DNA from: Vreelandella neptunia
GTDB lineage: Bacteria > Pseudomonadota > Gammaproteobacteria > Pseudomonadales > Halomonadaceae
DNA: 64,000 bases
Direction of reading: 5' to 3'
Assembly: GCF_000712975.1 (NCBI RefSeq)
Contig: NZ_JHQL01000003.1
Coordinates: 744,001 to 808,000, forward strand
Shown: piece by piece, positions 48,271 through 57,014 of the stretch
Layout of the letters: each line of letters begins with the position of its first letter
How positions within the stretch are numbered: position 1 is the stretch's first letter
The notes under the pieces: model-generated
What the model was told of the DNA's origin: nothing
The model's input: only the letters and a program-made list of their open reading frames with translations
Databases searched by the model: none
Program-made: the position numbers and the translations under genes

Positions 48271-49077
48271 CTACGAGTGGGCAGCAATAAACGTATCAAC
48301 GGCTTGCTGAAACGCCTCTGGCTGATCAGCGTGAAGCCAATGCCCAGCGTTTTTAAGTGCCACTACTCTTGCGCGGGGCAGTACTTCGCGCAGCGCTGGC
48401 AACATATCATCAGCCACGTAGTGCGAATCAGCGCCTTTAAGTACCAGTGTCGGCCCTTCAAAAGCGCGGTCACCATCAGGTTTGCCAATAATCGCTTCAT
48501 AACCACGTTGAATTTCATCTAACCCAACCCGCACCTCCATCTCACCTTGCTCATTGCGCACTAAATTGGTGGCAAGAAACAGTCGAGTTGGACGGGAGTC
48601 GACATGCTCAGCCAACAAGGCGTCAGCTTCACGGCGATTAGTGGGCTTACCCGCTTTTACCCGTTCGAGTGCAGCAAATACATCGTCGTGGCCATGCTGA
48701 TAAGCTACCGGGGCGATATCTGCCACCATCAGTGACGCACAGCGTTCAGGGTTCATACGCGCCAGCGTAATAGCCACCTTCCCGCCCATGGAGTGACCCA
48801 GTACATGCGCGCGTTCGATCCCAAGCTTATCGAGCGCCGCCAACACATCTTGGCTCATAGCGGTATAGCTCATACCTTCTGCATGAGGTGAACGGCCGTG
48901 GTTACGAAGATCCACAGCAATGACCCGCCTACTGCGCTGCCAAACCTTTAAATGCGAACGCCAGTTATCGGCACTACCCAATAAACCGTGGATCACCACA
49001 ATAGGTAGTTGATCGTCGCTACCTGATTCGTCGGGCAAATCGATAATATAAAGATCAACACGGGCATCATCAGTCAT
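48271..49077 (-). CDS. YbfF-like alpha/beta hydrolase
   Basis: A 268-residue esterase-type hydrolase. HGLLGSADNWRSHL forms the oxyanion loop, the nucleophile Ser is in GHSMGG, and the C-terminal His lies in NAGHWLHADQP. It matches YbfF, which cleaves short acyl-CoA or esters. No signal peptide. GAGGAG precedes the ATG. It lies 55 bases after yhhQ on the same strand. Confidence 0.9.
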   Translation of the reverse strand: MTDDARVDLYIIDLPDESGSDDQLPIVVIHGLLGSADNWRSHLKVWQRSRRVIAVDLRNHGRSPHAEGMSYTAMSQDVLAALDKLGIERAHVLGHSMGGKVAITLARMNPERCASLMVADIAPVAYQHGHDDVFAALERVKAGKPTNRREADALLAEHVDSRPTRLFLATNLVRNEQGEMEVRVGLDEIQRGYEAIIGKPDGDRAFEGPTLVLKGADSHYVADDMLPALREVLPRARVVALKNAGHWLHADQPEAFQQAVDTFIAAHS

Positions 49078-49132
49078 GCAGGCTCCTCAGTCGTTACGCT
49101 TGATTTTTATGCTTGGTCGCTCAACCTAGCCA

Positions 49133-49801
49133 TTATGCGGTCCGGGGCGATGCGTCAGTTTGCCCTGTCCACACCACTAGTCGACGCGTTAACCACGCGA
49201 GCAACAAGCCATATAATGGCAGGAAGAACAAGAGACTAATGCCGAGCTTAATGGCGTAGTCAACCACTGCTATTTCTACCCAATGTTCCGCCATAAAAGG
49301 GTCTGGACTGTTGTAAAACGCGGTAGAAAAGAAAGCAAACGTATCCGCTAGGTTGCCTAGCACGGTAGAACACACGGGAGCTACCCACCACGCCCACTGA
49401 CGCAGCCGATCAAACACTTGAACATCGAGTAACTGGCCTAGCACGTAAGCAAGGAAGCTAGCTAACGCAATACGGGCAACAAATAAGTTCCACTCACCTA
49501 AGGCTTCGATACCGGCAAAACTTCCCCGCGGAAAAATTACCGAAACAACGTAGGAAATCACCAGCGCTGGAAACATAACGCGCAATATAATGGAGCGAGC
49601 AGGCCCTTTACCGAACAAACGAACCGTTAAGTCAGTTGCCAGGAAAATAAAGGGGAAACTGAACGCGCCCCAAGTGGTATGAAAACCAAACAAGGTAAAT
49701 GGCAACTGAACCAGATAATTACTGGCGGCAATTATACCAATATGAAATGCAACCATTACCAGGAGGCAACGGCGGTGCTGGGTGTCGGTTAATGCAAACA
49801 T
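49133..49801 (-). CDS. yhhQ: Queuosine precursor transporter YhhQ
   Basis: A 222-residue inner-membrane protein with about six helices of the VUT/COG1738 family, which imports preQ0 and preQ1 for queuosine in tRNA. WGAFSFPFIFLATDLTVRLFG and GNLADTFAFFSTAFY are family landmarks with the conserved Asp. The ATG is reached through a ribosome site (AAAGG) that is the tail of a preQ1-I riboswitch, which supports both the start and the substrate. Confidence 0.92.
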   Translation of the reverse strand: MFALTDTQHRRCLLVMVAFHIGIIAASNYLVQLPFTLFGFHTTWGAFSFPFIFLATDLTVRLFGKGPARSIILRVMFPALVISYVVSVIFPRGSFAGIEALGEWNLFVARIALASFLAYVLGQLLDVQVFDRLRQWAWWVAPVCSTVLGNLADTFAFFSTAFYNSPDPFMAEHWVEIAVVDYAIKLGISLLFFLPLYGLLLAWLTRRLVVWTGQTDASPRTA

Positions 49802-49810
49802 GCAGGTTGG

Positions 49811-49846
49811 CCTTTTTTTGCAAGTCCGAGGGGTTAGGGAACCCTC
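49811..49846 (-). promoter_or_regulatory. preQ1-I riboswitch controlling yhhQ translation
   Basis: On the minus strand GAGGG / CCCTC form stem P1. The loop TTCCCTAAC supplies the conserved UAAC ahead of the CCC strand, with C49833 in place of the preQ1-binding cytosine. After an 8-base linker comes an A-rich tail (seven A) ending in AGG, which can pair with CCT in the loop to close the pseudoknot. The AAGG tail is also the yhhQ ribosome site, 9 bases before the ATG. The layout matches the small Thermoanaerobacter type. The linker is longer than usual. Confidence 0.7.
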
Positions 49847-49878
49847 ATTTAAGCGCGGTTAACGCCACTGGGGCGCGC

Positions 49879-49884
49879 ATTATA
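49879..49884 (-). promoter_or_regulatory. Promoter -10 for yhhQ
   Basis: A perfect TATAAT on the minus strand, 33 bases before the riboswitch. The -35 region is weak (CTTTAA-like). It lies just after the terminator of the acyl-CoA synthetase gene, so yhhQ has its own transcript. Confidence 0.5.
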
Positions 49885-49899
49885 CGCCTTCCGTTGGGT

Positions 49900-49929
49900 A
49901 ATTAAAGTCGCCCACCTGCCTGGGCGACT
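49900..49929 (-). terminator. Intrinsic terminator of the acyl-CoA synthetase gene
   Basis: AGTCGCCCA / TGGGCGACT is a perfect 9-bp stem with a 6-base loop; on the minus strand it is followed by TTTAATT. It separates the synthetase gene from yhhQ. Confidence 0.75.
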
Positions 49930-49960
49930 CCATTCATCACGCTATTAGCTATGTTTTAAC

Positions 49961-51889
49961 CTAAGCGTCTAGCGACTTAGCTTGATCCGCTGCCCCGACA
50001 GAGCGATCACGCATCGCGGCATGCACATCTTCTAAGCTGGTCGGATCATCAATAGTTGAAGGAATACCGAACGATTTACCGTCAGCAATATTACGCAGCA
50101 ACTTACGCAATATTTTACCAGAACGGGTTTTAGGCAATCGATTGACGACCAACACCTGCTTAAAGCAAGCAATTGGCCCAATGTGTTCTCGCACGCGGCT
50201 GATAAGCTCTTCTTCCAGCATCGCTTCATCGCCATCGAAACCATCTTTGGTAATCACCAGCCCAATAGGCAGTTGACCTTTTAGCTCATCATGAATACCA
50301 ATCACAGCACACTCAGCCACTGCAGGGTGCGCACCGACGATCTCTTCCATTTCGCCGGTAGAAAGACGATGCCCAGCAACGTTGATCACGTCATCGGTTC
50401 TACCCATGATGAACAAATACCCCTCTTCATCAAAGTAGCCACCATCGCCAGTGAGATAATAACCTGGATAGGCAGCCATATAGGCACTATGAAAACGCTG
50501 AGGATCACGCCAAATACCAGTGAGACAGCCAGGTGGAAGTGGTTGTTTTATAACCACACTGCCCTGATGCATTGACGCTGTTTCTTCACCATCACGATCC
50601 AAAATTTGTACATTAAAGCCAGGTACTGGAAAAGTAGCCGAGCCCGCTTTAGTAGGCGCAGATTCAATACCAGGCAAGTTTGCCGCAATCGGCCAGCCCG
50701 TTTCTGTTTGCCACCAATGATCAATCACCGGCACATCTAACAAATCATCAAGCCAATGAAAGGTTGGAGGATCTAAACGCTCGCCTGCTACATATAAGTG
50801 CTCAAGGCTGCTGATGTCATAATTAGCCAAGAGCTTCGCATCAGGATCCTCTTTTTTGATCGCCCGGAAGGCCGTAGGGGCAGTGAAAAAGCTTTTTACT
50901 TTGTACTCGTCAATTAACCGCCAAAAACCACCAGCATCCGGTGTTCTAACAGGTTTTCCCTCGTACACTACAGTAGTACACCCTCTTAATAGCGGCGCAT
51001 ACACAATATAAGAGTGCCCTACCACCCAACCTACATCTGACGCTGTGAACATCACATCGCCAGGATTTAAGGCATAAATTGCTTCCATTGAGTAGGCTAA
51101 CGCCACGGCATAGCCACCGGTATCGCGCATTACCCCCTTAGGTTTACCGGTTGTCCCAGAGGTATATAGAACATAAAGTGGGTCGGTCGCTTTTACGGGC
51201 ACACAATCAGCAAAAGGAGCATCCGCTACCAACGCCTGCCAATCATGATCGCCTTCGTGAAGTTCCGCGCGATGAGCATCACGCTGAAAAACAACACAGG
51301 CATCCGGCTTAAAACTACTAAGCGCAATAGCCTGGTCAACAATAGGCTTATAGGGAAGGACTTTATCTACTTCAATGCCACAAGAAGCGGCGATCACTAC
51401 TTTTGGCTCAGCATCCTCAATACGCACAGCTAGCTCGTGGGGTGCGAATCCACCAAAAACCACCGAATGTACTGCCCCCAAGCGAGCACAGGCATACATG
51501 GCAATGAGCGCCTCTGGCACCATCGGCATATAAATGACGACTCGGTCGCCTTTCGTCACACCCAGACGATAAAGCCCACCAGCAAAGTGCGCAACGCGAT
51601 CACGCAGCGCCTGATAAGTAATGGTTTGTTTCGATTGAGTAACGGGAGAGTCCCAGAAAATGGCTGGCTGCTCGCCCCTGCCTTGTTCTACGTGATAATC
51701 AATCGCCGCATAACAAATATTTAACTCGCCATCTCCAAACCAACGCGCATGCTGCTGATCGTCGTAGCTAAGGATGGTGGAGGGGAATTTGTACCAAGGT
51801 AGACGCTGGGCCTGCTCAGCCCAGAACATTTCGGGATGCTCAATCGATTGCTGATAGGTCTCTTGATAGCTCTTTTGTTGGAGGCTCAT
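49961..51889 (-). CDS. prpE: Propionyl-CoA (acyl-CoA) synthetase
   Basis: A 642-residue AMP-forming ligase that activates propionate or acetate to the CoA thioester. The ATP loop YTSGTTGKPKGVMRDTGGY is PrpE-like (RDTGG). SDVGWVVGHSYIVYAPLL and WWQTETGWPI complete the adenylation site. The C-terminal LPKTRSGKILRK holds the catalytic Lys that Pat acetylates in other bacteria. No prpBCD genes are adjacent. The start is uncertain: ATG at 51889 has AAAGG 10 bases upstream; ATG at 51898 has almost no spacing, and the frame is open to 51961. Confidence 0.91.
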   Translation of the reverse strand: MSLQQKSYQETYQQSIEHPEMFWAEQAQRLPWYKFPSTILSYDDQQHARWFGDGELNICYAAIDYHVEQGRGEQPAIFWDSPVTQSKQTITYQALRDRVAHFAGGLYRLGVTKGDRVVIYMPMVPEALIAMYACARLGAVHSVVFGGFAPHELAVRIEDAEPKVVIAASCGIEVDKVLPYKPIVDQAIALSSFKPDACVVFQRDAHRAELHEGDHDWQALVADAPFADCVPVKATDPLYVLYTSGTTGKPKGVMRDTGGYAVALAYSMEAIYALNPGDVMFTASDVGWVVGHSYIVYAPLLRGCTTVVYEGKPVRTPDAGGFWRLIDEYKVKSFFTAPTAFRAIKKEDPDAKLLANYDISSLEHLYVAGERLDPPTFHWLDDLLDVPVIDHWWQTETGWPIAANLPGIESAPTKAGSATFPVPGFNVQILDRDGEETASMHQGSVVIKQPLPPGCLTGIWRDPQRFHSAYMAAYPGYYLTGDGGYFDEEGYLFIMGRTDDVINVAGHRLSTGEMEEIVGAHPAVAECAVIGIHDELKGQLPIGLVITKDGFDGDEAMLEEELISRVREHIGPIACFKQVLVVNRLPKTRSGKILRKLLRNIADGKSFGIPSTIDDPTSLEDVHAAMRDRSVGAADQAKSLDA

Positions 51890-51936
51890 GGTCGACATGC
51901 CTTTTATTGTGTCAGTGAAAGTAGCCAATTGTTGAC

Positions 51937-51948
51937 ACTTTATAAAGT
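51937..51948. promoter_or_regulatory. 12-base perfect palindrome upstream of the acyl-CoA synthetase gene
   Basis: ACTTTATAAAGT is fully self-complementary, 48 bases before the synthetase start. It may be an operator or part of a -10 region; a TTGACA just to its left faces the other way. Confidence 0.3.
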
Positions 51949-52143
51949 AAATGGCCTTCATACCCTCATACTATGGGATAAATCGCGACTAAAGCGCTAT
52001 ATGCCCAGCAACATTGTCGACAAAAAAGAGCTTCACTACCATTGATAGATCGTTAAAGCAGCGTTTGGACAAACTCCGCTAAATTACTGATCATTCAACA
52101 ACTGATCCTCGCGACGCGACGATGCCTAAATAAACCTATAACA

Positions 52144-52161
52144 ACGCTGTCATAACAGCGT
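52144..52161. promoter_or_regulatory. Operator candidate directly upstream of the ArsR gene
   Basis: ACGCTGT-CATA-ACAGCGT is a perfect 7-bp inverted repeat, 16 bases before the ArsR-type start and 4 before its ribosome site. Position and symmetry fit autorepression by a dimeric winged-helix regulator. Confidence 0.45.
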
Positions 52162-52177
52162 GGGCAAGGAGATTCTC

Positions 52178-52498
52178 ATGTCTGCTTCTACTAGCGCCGC
52201 TGCTCGTTTGCTAGAACATGATTGTCACGCCATTGAGGCGGGTACCAATCTGTTGAAAGCCTTAGCAAATGAAAAACGCCTTCAAATACTCTGCCTTCTG
52301 GCTGAAAAAGAACTCTCAGTTACTCAAATTAACCAGGAACTTGCGCTTAGCCAGTCAGCATTAAGCCAACACTTAGCTATTTTGCGCCGCGATCAGTTGG
52401 TCGATACCCGCCGTGAATCGCAAACTATTTACTACTCGTTAAGCAGCGAAAGCGCCAAGGCAATTATTGACACCCTGGCGCATCACTACGCTGCTTAA
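52178..52498 (+). CDS. ArsR/SmtB-family regulator (HlyU/BigR-like)
   Basis: A 106-residue winged-helix regulator. LANEKRLQILCLLAEKELSV, LALSQSALSQHLAILRRDQL and RRESQTIYYSLSS follow the HlyU/BigR/SqrR line closely. The metal motif ELCVCD of ArsR/SmtB is absent. HlyU-type proteins sense sulfane sulfur through two Cys; the first (in QILCLL) is present, but the C-terminal one is replaced in HHYAA, so sensing may differ. The ATG at 52178 has AAGGAG 6 bases upstream; a GTG at 52160 has none. Divergent from prpE across 288 bases. Confidence 0.87.
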   Translation: MSASTSAAARLLEHDCHAIEAGTNLLKALANEKRLQILCLLAEKELSVTQINQELALSQSALSQHLAILRRDQLVDTRRESQTIYYSLSSESAKAIIDTLAHHYAA

Positions 52499-52542
52499 CC
52501 GTTATGCATTTATCAACATAAGTTGCTAATGTTGGCTAACCA

Positions 52543-53589
52543 CTATCGACGCTGCCAACCCGCCGCTTCGATTAAACCAAGTCCTTTCACAATGGCTTGC
52601 TCAATACCTGCTGATACAGCCAACCCGACCTTGCGGCTGAAAGTTTTTGGTGGCTCAAGCCTCACGCTATACACGTGGGCCTGTGCCATGCGCTCCACCA
52701 AATATGCTTCGCTGGTGCCTACGCTATCTGTTAACTTTTGTTCTAATGCTTCACTGCCATACCAAATTTCGCCTGTTGCTAACGCATCAATATCCATTTC
52801 CGGCCGATGTTGAGCAACGTACTGTTTAAACAACCGGTGGGTATTTTCCAAGTCGTCTATGAATTTTTCGCGGCCCTCTTCGGTGTTTTTCCCCAACACT
52901 GTCAGGGTCCGTTTGTACTTACCAGCTGTCAGTAGCTCAACATCAATATCATTGCGTTTCAGTAGTCGATGAATGTTAGGCACCTGCGCCACCACACCAA
53001 TAGAACCAATCACAGCAAAAGGTGCAGCTTTGATATGGTTAGCTGTACACGCCATCATATAACCACCGCTAGCAGCAACTTTGTCGATGCACACGGTGGT
53101 AGTTAAGCCTGCAGTTTGAAGCCGATCAAGCTGTGCTGCCGCTAACCCATAGGCATGAACAAGCCCGCCCGCTGACTCTAATCGCACAACAACTTCATCT
53201 TCCGCAGCGGCAACATCAATAATGGCAGACACTTCCTGAGCAAATTTCTCAGTTTGTGATGCCTTAAGATCACCGTGAAAATCCAATACCCATACCTTCT
53301 GGACAGCCTGTGCTTTTCCTTTACCTTGCTTAGCAGCTTTGTGTTTTGCCTTCTCTTCCTGGCGAAACGCTTTCACCAATTTTTTGCGCGCGCCATGTTC
53401 GGTGGTGGTAACACGCAGCTTGCGGCCACGTGAGCGTCGCTGGTCGTTGAGAGACTCTACGGTCAGTTTAAGGCTATGTTCTTCACTCTCTTTATTGCGT
53501 AACACTATTGCCAGCACCATGCCAACAATCGCCATTAGCAAGACGGTTTGAATCAAAAATGTGCCCATCTCTATCAACCACTCACTCAT
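52543..53589 (-). CDS. sohB: Inner-membrane peptidase SohB (S49 family)
   Basis: A 348-residue serine peptidase, signal-peptide-peptidase fold. The N-terminal helix (about 10-29) anchors it with a basic stretch behind it. The nucleophile Ser is in VAASGGYMMA, the general-base Lys in GKYKRTLTV, and VRLESAGGLVHAYG shapes the active site. Expected to degrade membrane or periplasmic peptides. AGGAG lies 8 bases before the ATG. It converges with the ArsR gene. Confidence 0.92.
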   Translation of the reverse strand: MSEWLIEMGTFLIQTVLLMAIVGMVLAIVLRNKESEEHSLKLTVESLNDQRRSRGRKLRVTTTEHGARKKLVKAFRQEEKAKHKAAKQGKGKAQAVQKVWVLDFHGDLKASQTEKFAQEVSAIIDVAAAEDEVVVRLESAGGLVHAYGLAAAQLDRLQTAGLTTTVCIDKVAASGGYMMACTANHIKAAPFAVIGSIGVVAQVPNIHRLLKRNDIDVELLTAGKYKRTLTVLGKNTEEGREKFIDDLENTHRLFKQYVAQHRPEMDIDALATGEIWYGSEALEQKLTDSVGTSEAYLVERMAQAHVYSVRLEPPKTFSRKVGLAVSAGIEQAIVKGLGLIEAAGWQRR

Positions 53590-53786
53590 ACGTTCTCTCC
53601 TGTCACTGTTTTTAAACGTTTATACCGATTAACGTTTTGCCAAATGACGGTTTAAGTCATTAAGATTGACAAACTCGCTTGATTAAAACACTTGTTTAAA
53701 ATAACCTCGTTTGTCGCATTGTGAGAACCTCACCTAACGCCTTGCCTACGCTGGGCTAACGACCAAATAATTTTTGAGAATTTATT

Positions 53787-54098
53787 ATGTCATCGAATAC
53801 GTTAGATAAGCTGCAATCCCGCTTCAGCCCAGAAGCCGCCAAGGGCATGAATGAGGTGTTTCAATTCCATTTTTCTGATGCAGGCAGCCATTACCTGAAT
53901 ATTCAAGATGGAACACTAGGTGTACACGAAGGAGAACATGATGACCCATCAGTCAGCCTAAGCATGACCACAGATACGCTAAAAGGCATTATGAGTGGCG
54001 ATATCAATGGTATGACAGCCTTCATGACAGGTAAGCTAAAAGCGACTGGCAATGTCATGCTGGCCACTAAACTGACCAGCCTGTTTCCCAGCAAATAA
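53787..54098 (+). CDS. SCP2 sterol-binding domain protein
   Basis: A 103-residue stand-alone SCP2 domain, a hydrophobic-pocket fold that binds lipids, acyl-CoA or quinone-like molecules. VFQFHFSDAGSHYLNIQDG and MSGDINGMTAFMTGKLKATG are typical, with the helical end LATKLTSLFPSK. Bacterial single-domain forms have unknown ligands. It is monocistronic between two minus-strand genes. Confidence 0.9.
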   Translation: MSSNTLDKLQSRFSPEAAKGMNEVFQFHFSDAGSHYLNIQDGTLGVHEGEHDDPSVSLSMTTDTLKGIMSGDINGMTAFMTGKLKATGNVMLATKLTSLFPSK

Positions 54099-54105
54099 CG
54101 CCCAT

Positions 54106-54140
54106 TCTCGCCCGCGTGCTGTTACCGCCAGCGGGCGAGA
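54106..54140. terminator. Convergent hairpin between SCP2 and nudC
   Basis: TCTCGCCCGC / GCGGGCGAGA form a perfect 10-bp stem with a 15-base loop that covers the nudC stop codon. No U tract on the plus strand. Confidence 0.5.
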
Positions 54141-54901
54141 TGTGTTTCGATAAGTTCACGTGAAATAGAGTACGGTGGCGGCAGCGAAGGCAATTGCCTT
54201 GGCGAAAACCAAGCGGCATCGCTAATTTCCACACCATCAATATGAATGCGCCGCGTCGTCGCTTCGGCAAAAAAACCAAACATTAGCGAATGCGGAAATG
54301 GCCACGCTTGGCTTTGATGATAACGAAGCTTTTCCACATGCACGCCTACCTCTTCGTATATCTCACGATGCACCGCTTCTTCAGCAGACTCTCCAGGCTC
54401 AATAAAGCCCGCAAGCGTCGAGTAACGTCCGGGTGGAAATCTTGGGCTTCGTGCTAACAACATCGCCTCTCCACTGGTGACTAGCGTAATAATGCAGGGA
54501 GAAATACGCGGATAGTTGCGATGCCCGCAAGCATGGCAGTGCATAGCAAACTCAGCTTCCAACTTGGTGGCCTTCTCGCCACAACGCCCACAAAAACGAT
54601 GGTTCTCTAACCAAGCACCGACTTGAAGTGCCGTCGATAGGAGGCTAAACCAGGAAGCAGGTAACTCCCCTAGCCACTGCCGTCCATCTATCCAGTCCTC
54701 ACCCGGCTTACTTTCCACAAAGAGCGCCACCGGCTCATCGTGCCAATAGCACAGCGGCTGCATACGTTCATCCCATGGTTGAGTCGGTTGTAACGGCGTT
54801 AACTCGCCGCTTTCAGCCAGTGGTGCTGGCGCTAGATGACTTCGGGACACACGAATAACACGACCTTCTCGCGCATAATGGGGAATTTCACGTCTAAGCA
54901 T
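54122..54901 (-). CDS. nudC: NAD+ diphosphatase / deNADding enzyme NudC
   Basis: A 259-residue Nudix hydrolase that cleaves NAD(H) and removes the NAD cap from RNA 5' ends. A four-Cys zinc ribbon (FCGRCGEK and CHACGH) precedes the Nudix box GFIEPGESAEEAVHREIYEE. QPWPFP-type QAWPFPHSLM is diagnostic for NudC. It overlaps the end of dnaQ. The start is uncertain: the ATG at 54901 lies 11 bases after AAGG, while a GTG at 54907 lies 5 bases after it. Confidence 0.93.
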   Translation of the reverse strand: MLRREIPHYAREGRVIRVSRSHLAPAPLAESGELTPLQPTQPWDERMQPLCYWHDEPVALFVESKPGEDWIDGRQWLGELPASWFSLLSTALQVGAWLENHRFCGRCGEKATKLEAEFAMHCHACGHRNYPRISPCIITLVTSGEAMLLARSPRFPPGRYSTLAGFIEPGESAEEAVHREIYEEVGVHVEKLRYHQSQAWPFPHSLMFGFFAEATTRRIHIDGVEISDAAWFSPRQLPSLPPPYSISRELIETHLARWR

Positions 54902-55646
54902 CGCCACGATTACCTTCAGTCAAACCACTCTCGAACCAATGTAACTGATGTGCTTGGCACTTAGCTTGGTGGGCTGCGCGCTCTTCTTCACTAGGCCGGA
55001 CGACCCTCAACTGCCCTGGCGTCAGCGCTAAACGCTTTACCGATAGCCCTTCATTGGCTTGATTACTTTGCTGCTCACCGGACGATGATTCTGAATCAAG
55101 CGTCAGCGCCGTTTGTCCGCCGGTCATCGCCAGATAGACGTCGGCTAAGATCTCAGCATCAAGCAATGCGCCGTGCAACACACGATGGCCATTATCAATA
55201 TCGTAGCGCTTGCATAACGCATCGAGGCTATTACGCTGGCCGGGGTGCATCTGACGGGCCATCACCAGCGTATCAAGAATACGGCAATGCTCACTAACAG
55301 GGCCTAATGCGGGTGACCATCGCCGCTGGTTTAACATGGTTAACTCATGATCAATAAACCCCACATCAAAGGGGGCGTTATGAATCACCAGCTCGGCCCC
55401 TGCTATAAATGCCCAGAAGTCATCCGCTATATCGGCAAACACCGGCTCATTAGCCACCTTGGCGTCATCAATACCGTGAACCGCCACGACTTCAGCATCA
55501 ATATGCCGTTCAGGATTGATATATTGATGATAGGAGCGCCCTGTAAACCGCCGGTTGATCATTTCGACGGCGCCAATTTCCACTAATCGGTGGCCATCTT
55601 TTGGGTCAATACCAGTTGTTTCAGTATCCAAGATTACTTGGCGCAT
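54894..55646 (-). CDS. dnaQ: DNA polymerase III epsilon subunit
   Basis: A 250-residue 3'-5' proofreading exonuclease of the replicase. Exo I is [20 protein letters not shown], Exo [16 protein letters not shown] and Exo [19 protein letters not shown] flexible tail (about 185-250) follows, as needed to reach the polymerase. GGAG precedes the ATG. It overlaps rnhA by 13 bases and nudC at its other end, so the block is one operon. Confidence 0.95.
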   Translation of the reverse strand: MRQVILDTETTGIDPKDGHRLVEIGAVEMINRRFTGRSYHQYINPERHIDAEVVAVHGIDDAKVANEPVFADIADDFWAFIAGAELVIHNAPFDVGFIDHELTMLNQRRWSPALGPVSEHCRILDTLVMARQMHPGQRNSLDALCKRYDIDNGHRVLHGALLDAEILADVYLAMTGGQTALTLDSESSSGEQQSNQANEGLSVKRLALTPGQLRVVRPSEEERAAHQAKCQAHQLHWFESGLTEGNRGDA

Positions 55647-56113
55647 GCTGCTCTCCTGTTATGCTCATCAATAGCTTCGTTGGCCAACGCATCGGCGCGC
55701 TCATTGCCGGGGTGCCCGCTATGCCCCTTCACCCAATGCCACTCGACACGATGTCGCTGCGTTTCCTCGTGGAGAGTCTTCCAAAGCTCAGCGTTTTTAA
55801 CCGGTTGTTTGGCCGCTGTCTTCCAGCCTCGCTTAATCCAATTGTGAATCCATTGAGTAATTCCCTGGCGCACATACTGAGAATCAGTCCAGAGAGCTAC
55901 TTCACAAGGCTTGTTCAAGGTACGCAATGCCATAATCGCCGCTATTAACTCCATGCGGTTATTGGTGGTATCTGCTTCAAAGCCTTTTAATGTCTTCTCG
56001 TGCTGCCCGCTTGACAGCACAACTCCCCAGCCGCCTGGGCCTGGATTTCCTCGGCAGGCCCCATCGGTATACACCGTAACGCGAGGCAACCCATCGGTTG
56101 CTTGCTTACTCAC
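55634..56113 (-). CDS. rnhA: Ribonuclease HI
   Basis: A 159-residue endonuclease that cuts RNA in RNA:DNA hybrids. The catalytic set is visible: Asp in [14 protein letters not shown], Glu in NNRMELIA, Asp in WTDSQYV, and Asp in [12 protein letters not shown]. The GTG at 56113 lies 8 bases after AAGGA; a GTG at 56119 is also in frame. Both overlap the methyltransferase stop. Confidence 0.95.
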   Translation of the reverse strand: MSKQATDGLPRVTVYTDGACRGNPGPGGWGVVLSSGQHEKTLKGFEADTTNNRMELIAAIMALRTLNKPCEVALWTDSQYVRQGITQWIHNWIKRGWKTAAKQPVKNAELWKTLHEETQRHRVEWHWVKGHSGHPGNERADALANEAIDEHNRRAACAK

Positions 56114-56903
56114 TTTCACTATCCTTTTCTAAACGACGTTGACCTGAGTGGTATCGCGCAGAAACACCGGTTCGTGTGGCTCCCAAAGAGGAGGATGTAA
56201 CCGGTGCGCGCAACCCAAATTTAAGACGCTCTATCGGCGCATGACGCTGCCGCCGCTGCGCTTGAATCATATAACTTTCACCCAACGGTAAATTGTGCCT
56301 GCGTCCCAATGCTTCCCAGCGCTCTCCACAGGTGGTGCTCATCGGCCCCCGAAAGCAGCAATAGTCTACGCGTTCCACGTCAAAATCGACAAATGCCAAC
56401 CAGTCACGCAAACGACTAGCAGTACGCCACTGGCCGCTCCAGGGGTAGTTTGCCTGCTGCTTACGCCAACGCTGGGTTAACCCGTTCAATCCGATTGGAT
56501 TAAACCCAAAAAGCACTAACACACCATTGTCTGATGTTACCCGAGCGGCTTCTTGTAAGACATGATGGGCGTCTGACAGATGCTCTAGCCAGTGATGAAT
56601 AACCACTACCTCCAAACTGCGATCTGGTAAGGCAAGGTGATCTGGTGGACAGACTAACGTAGACAAGGACTCTGCCGCTGCTCTCGTCGGCGACCAGCGA
56701 ATGACATGCGGAATGGCCGACATCGTCATCAATGTGGGCCCCATGCTCATCTCTAAACTGTGGCCACCTTTGCGCCCTTCAACCAGCGGCCCCAAACACG
56801 CTCGCTGCGTTTCCCATAGCGAACGGCCTGCTTCTGTTTGCCAGTACGCTTGGCTTTCTGCCATCTGCTGGGCGAGCCGGGTTGCCATTGACGAAGTTGA
56901 CAT
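56106..56903 (-). CDS. SAM-dependent methyltransferase (YafS-like)
   Basis: A 265-residue class I methyltransferase-like protein. [20 protein letters not shown] and [20 protein letters not shown] form the later part of the fold; the glycine-rich SAM loop is atypical ([13 protein letters not shown]). It holds the gloB-rnhA position of E. coli yafS, divergent from gloB. Substrate unknown. GGAGGG lies 11 bases before the ATG. Confidence 0.85.
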   Translation of the reverse strand: MSTSSMATRLAQQMAESQAYWQTEAGRSLWETQRACLGPLVEGRKGGHSLEMSMGPTLMTMSAIPHVIRWSPTRAAAESLSTLVCPPDHLALPDRSLEVVVIHHWLEHLSDAHHVLQEAARVTSDNGVLVLFGFNPIGLNGLTQRWRKQQANYPWSGQWRTASRLRDWLAFVDFDVERVDYCCFRGPMSTTCGERWEALGRRHNLPLGESYMIQAQRRQRHAPIERLKFGLRAPVTSSSLGATRTGVSARYHSGQRRLEKDSESE

Positions 56904-57014
56904 GAACAGCGCTTCCCTCCACAGTAACTGCTTTTTAACGTTTTGAGCGCCAGCATTGGCGCACAGAAAAGCGTTTCATTAAGCGTCTATTTTGAACTTC
57001 AAAGGATCTCGCCC

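Noticed and set aside
51931..51948. TTGACA as a promoter for the ArsR gene
   Set aside because: No -10 at 16-18 bases and over 200 bases from the gene.
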